In this document: positions 6,209 to 6,643 of the stretch, piece by piece
How the letters are laid out: every line of letters starts with the position of its first letter
Numbering within the stretch: position 1 is the stretch's first letter
Assembly (NCBI GenBank): GCA_949128015.1
Contig: CASBRC010000297.1
Location: 1 to 6,643, forward strand
Length of the DNA: 6,643 nucleotides
Direction: 5' to 3'
From: Synechococcales cyanobacterium PMM_0003
GTDB taxonomy: Bacteria > Cyanobacteriota > Cyanobacteriia > Pseudanabaenales > Pseudanabaenaceae
Translations under genes and position numbers: made by a program
Notes under the pieces: generated by a model
The model's input: the letters and a program-made list of their open reading frames with translations, nothing else
Told to the model about the DNA's origin: nothing
Database searches by the model: none

Positions 6209-6643
6209 TTAGAACGAGAATACAGTTCTCAAAGTACCAACGTAGACCGTTCTTCCAGATAAGTTGTTAGGATTGAAAACAACCTGAACATCAGGAGTAA
6301 TACGGATATTGTTGGTGACTGGGAAGTTGTAGAACAATTCCAAGTTGGTTTGAGTTGAGTTGCCGATTTGACTTTCGATGAAAGGCTGACCAACTGCAAC
6401 ACCAGCCATTGCGCCTTCCTTGAACAAGTCAGGGAATGCGAAACCAGCCATCCAAGTTTGAGGACTCAAGTTAGTAGTTAATGGATTATTTGTAGTGCCA
6501 AGTGAGGACGTGAAGGGAGCACTAGGAAGATTAGGACCAGTAGCAAAAGCACCACGGTTGTCAAGTGTACCAAAGCCGTAGCGACCGAATACAGCGATAC
6601 CCTTAGCAAATTTCCACTCAACGTTCACACCACCAGCATTAAC
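6209..6643 (-). CDS. C-terminal part of a cyanobacterial OprB-type outer-membrane porin (5' end outside the window)
   Basis: The frame is open from the right edge to TAA at 6209-6211, giving 145 codons including the stop. A GTG at 6626-6628 is internal, since the frame continues upstream with VNAGG. The sequence alternates short amphipathic strands and turns typical of a beta barrel: VEWKFAKGIAVFGRYGFG, WMAGFAFPDLF, TNLELFYNFPV, IRITPDVQVVFNP, and a last strand GTLRTVFSF. It ends in phenylalanine, the usual signal for outer-membrane barrel assembly. This end matches the cyanobacterial porins of the SLH plus OprB type, which are usually about 500 to 600 residues with an N-terminal SLH domain lying beyond this window. 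These proteins carry small solutes or ions, and some are annotated as iron-uptake porins; the substrate cannot be told here. It is followed closely by a strong terminator. Confidence 0.9.
   Translation of the reverse strand, partial: VNAGGVNVEWKFAKGIAVFGRYGFGTLDNRGAFATGPNLPSAPFTSSLGTTNNPLTTNLSPQTWMAGFAFPDLFKEGAMAGVAVGQPFIESQIGNSTQTNLELFYNFPVTNNIRITPDVQVVFNPNNLSGRTVYVGTLRTVFSF

Noticed and set aside
6626..6628. GTG considered as the start of the porin fragment
   Set aside because: The frame stays open upstream to the window edge, no ribosome site is visible, and the porin family is far longer than 139 residues, so this is an internal valine.

Overview
The window looks like cyanobacterial chromosome. 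The octamer GCGATCGC (the HIP1 core, typical of cyanobacteria) occurs ten times in 6.6 kb, at 528, 1357, 1681, 1718, 2224, 3862, 4054, 4655, 5138 and 5591. The protein content agrees: the right edge holds the C-terminus of a cyanobacterial OprB-type porin, and a small exported protein of a type seen in cyanobacteria lies beside it. Base composition is moderately AT-rich. I cannot name the genus with confidence; a Pseudanabaena-like filamentous cyanobacterium is only a guess.

Layout from left to right. Bases 1-257 contain the possible tail of a reading frame entering from the left edge (stop at 96-98), then a chain of four hairpins with a repeated linker and an alternative long-range stem. Bases 258-5270 (minus strand) are one giant gene of 1670 codons. 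It has N-terminal coiled coils, about 750 residues of acidic, apparently disordered sequence studded with a repeated short acidic/hydrophobic motif, and a C-terminal Hsp70/actin-type nucleotide-binding domain without the usual Hsp70 substrate-binding domain. Bases 5271-5503 are a divergent intergenic region. Bases 5504-5926 (plus strand) encode a 140-residue secreted or periplasmic protein of unknown function. Bases 5927-6208 carry a folded repeat made of two perfect hairpins bracketed by a third inverted repeat (MITE-like), followed by a strong symmetrical terminator. Bases 6209-6643 (minus strand) are the 3' end of a porin gene that continues off the window.

The genes do not form an operon. 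The giant gene and the small exported protein are divergently transcribed. The exported-protein gene and the porin gene converge on the shared terminator. The item most worth following up is the giant protein: a coiled-coil/acidic-linker/Hsp70-ATPase fusion with altered nucleotide-site residues, a 12-copy short motif, no cysteine in its first 1158 residues and a possible second translation start. It could be a scaffold or an actin-like or chaperone-like organiser, but that role is inference only.
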